Below are positions 63,886-64,000 of a stretch of DNA of 64,000 nucleotides, one piece after another. Source of the stretch: Paenarthrobacter sp. DKR-5 (GTDB lineage: Bacteria; Actinomycetota; Actinomycetes; Actinomycetales; Micrococcaceae); contig NZ_JAHBOI010000006.1 in assembly GCF_018531425.1 (NCBI RefSeq), positions 190,456 to 254,455 of the forward strand, read 5' to 3'. The position numbers were made by a program, and so were the translations under genes. The stretch's first letter is position 1, and each line of letters begins with the position of its first letter. The notes below the pieces were generated by a model, which was not told where the DNA came from, did not search any database, and saw only the letters and a list, made by a program, of their open reading frames with translations.

Positions 63886-63937
63886 TTAAGGGTGTAGCCG
63901 GGGCGACGGGGGCCGGCGCGGCGAAGGCGGGATAGAG

Positions 63938-63992
63938 GTCGAGGCCTTCCGATGATGGAAGTTCCTACGCTCGCCATCCGAAAGACCTCGAC
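63938..63992. repeat. Inverted repeat at the window edge, possible end of a mobile element
   Basis: GTCGAGGCCTTCCGATG and the complement of GTCGAGGTCTTTCGGATG pair with a few mismatches around a 20-nt loop. The sequence changes character here. It may be the terminal repeat or transposase leader of an insertion sequence lying beyond position 64000. Confidence 0.4.
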
Positions 63993-64000
63993 GTGCTCAA

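Noticed and set aside
58574..64000. CRISPR array
   Set aside because: The repeats in this region are few, of different families and unevenly spaced, and no cas gene is present.

Overview
The window reads as chromosomal DNA of a high-GC Gram-positive actinobacterium, most likely a member of the Micrococcaceae (Arthrobacter or a close relative). The support is strong GC bias at third codon positions, many GTG starts, short ATGA/GTGA overlaps between genes, and a gene order that matches the conserved actinobacterial block rpiB - nei - tig - clpP1P2 - clpX - (Rv2466c-like) - valS - ileS - folC - DUF4233 - ndk - rne - rplU - rpmA - obg - proB - proA - nadD - rsfS - phosphatase known from Mycobacterium. 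The genus is inferred from protein character and synteny; no rRNA is present.

Layout. 1-5.2 kb: cut gamma-glutamyltransferase, DUF1648 membrane protein, rpiB, a Nei/Fpg glycosylase, a Fur-family regulator with five 17-bp tandem repeats over its promoter, tRNA-Gly and tRNA-Pro. 5.2-11.5 kb: trigger factor and the Clp protease (clpP1, clpP2, clpX), with a candidate ClgR site, then an RDD protein and a Rv2466c-like thiol protein. 11.5-21.2 kb: valS (the only large gene here on the minus strand), a DUF488 protein, an SDR, ileS behind a T-box, folC, a DUF4233 protein and ndk. 21.2-35.8 kb: VKOR-type protein, rne behind a long leader, a thiD-tenA fusion behind a TPP riboswitch, rplU-rpmA-obg-proB-proA, a small membrane protein, nadD, a disordered tail-anchored protein, rsfS and a histidine phosphatase. 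35.9-42 kb: tRNA-Ala and a mixed block of small-molecule and regulatory genes (gluQ, TMEM175-like channel, APH-like kinase, VOC, ROK, dienelactone hydrolase). 42-45.6 kb: metF-metE behind a structured leader. 45.7-51.4 kb: a LysR regulator divergent from a lipid-modification operon (flavoprotein, DUF1365, two Cfa-type methyltransferases); the DUF1365 gene carries a one-base frameshift. 51.6-54.1 kb: a PEP-utilising, rifampin-phosphotransferase-like gene flanked by two copies of a palindromic element. 54.4-58.6 kb: nrdH-nrdI-nrdE-nrdF, the class Ib ribonucleotide reductase operon, with a probable NrdR box.

58.6-64 kb is different: lower GC, no housekeeping genes, several repeat families and a truncated umuC-type remnant. 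It starts 5 bp after nrdF with a 25-bp sequence repeated perfectly, inverted, 4.3 kb away. It carries at least nine plus-strand genes for unrelated-looking small membrane proteins (47-149 aa), most of them two-helix hairpins with a basic C-terminal tail and their own Shine-Dalgarno sequence. Two sets of these are preceded by homologous upstream modules of about 105 bp that share a 20-bp identical core and end in the same ATGATG context. This array is the least explained and most interesting part of the window.
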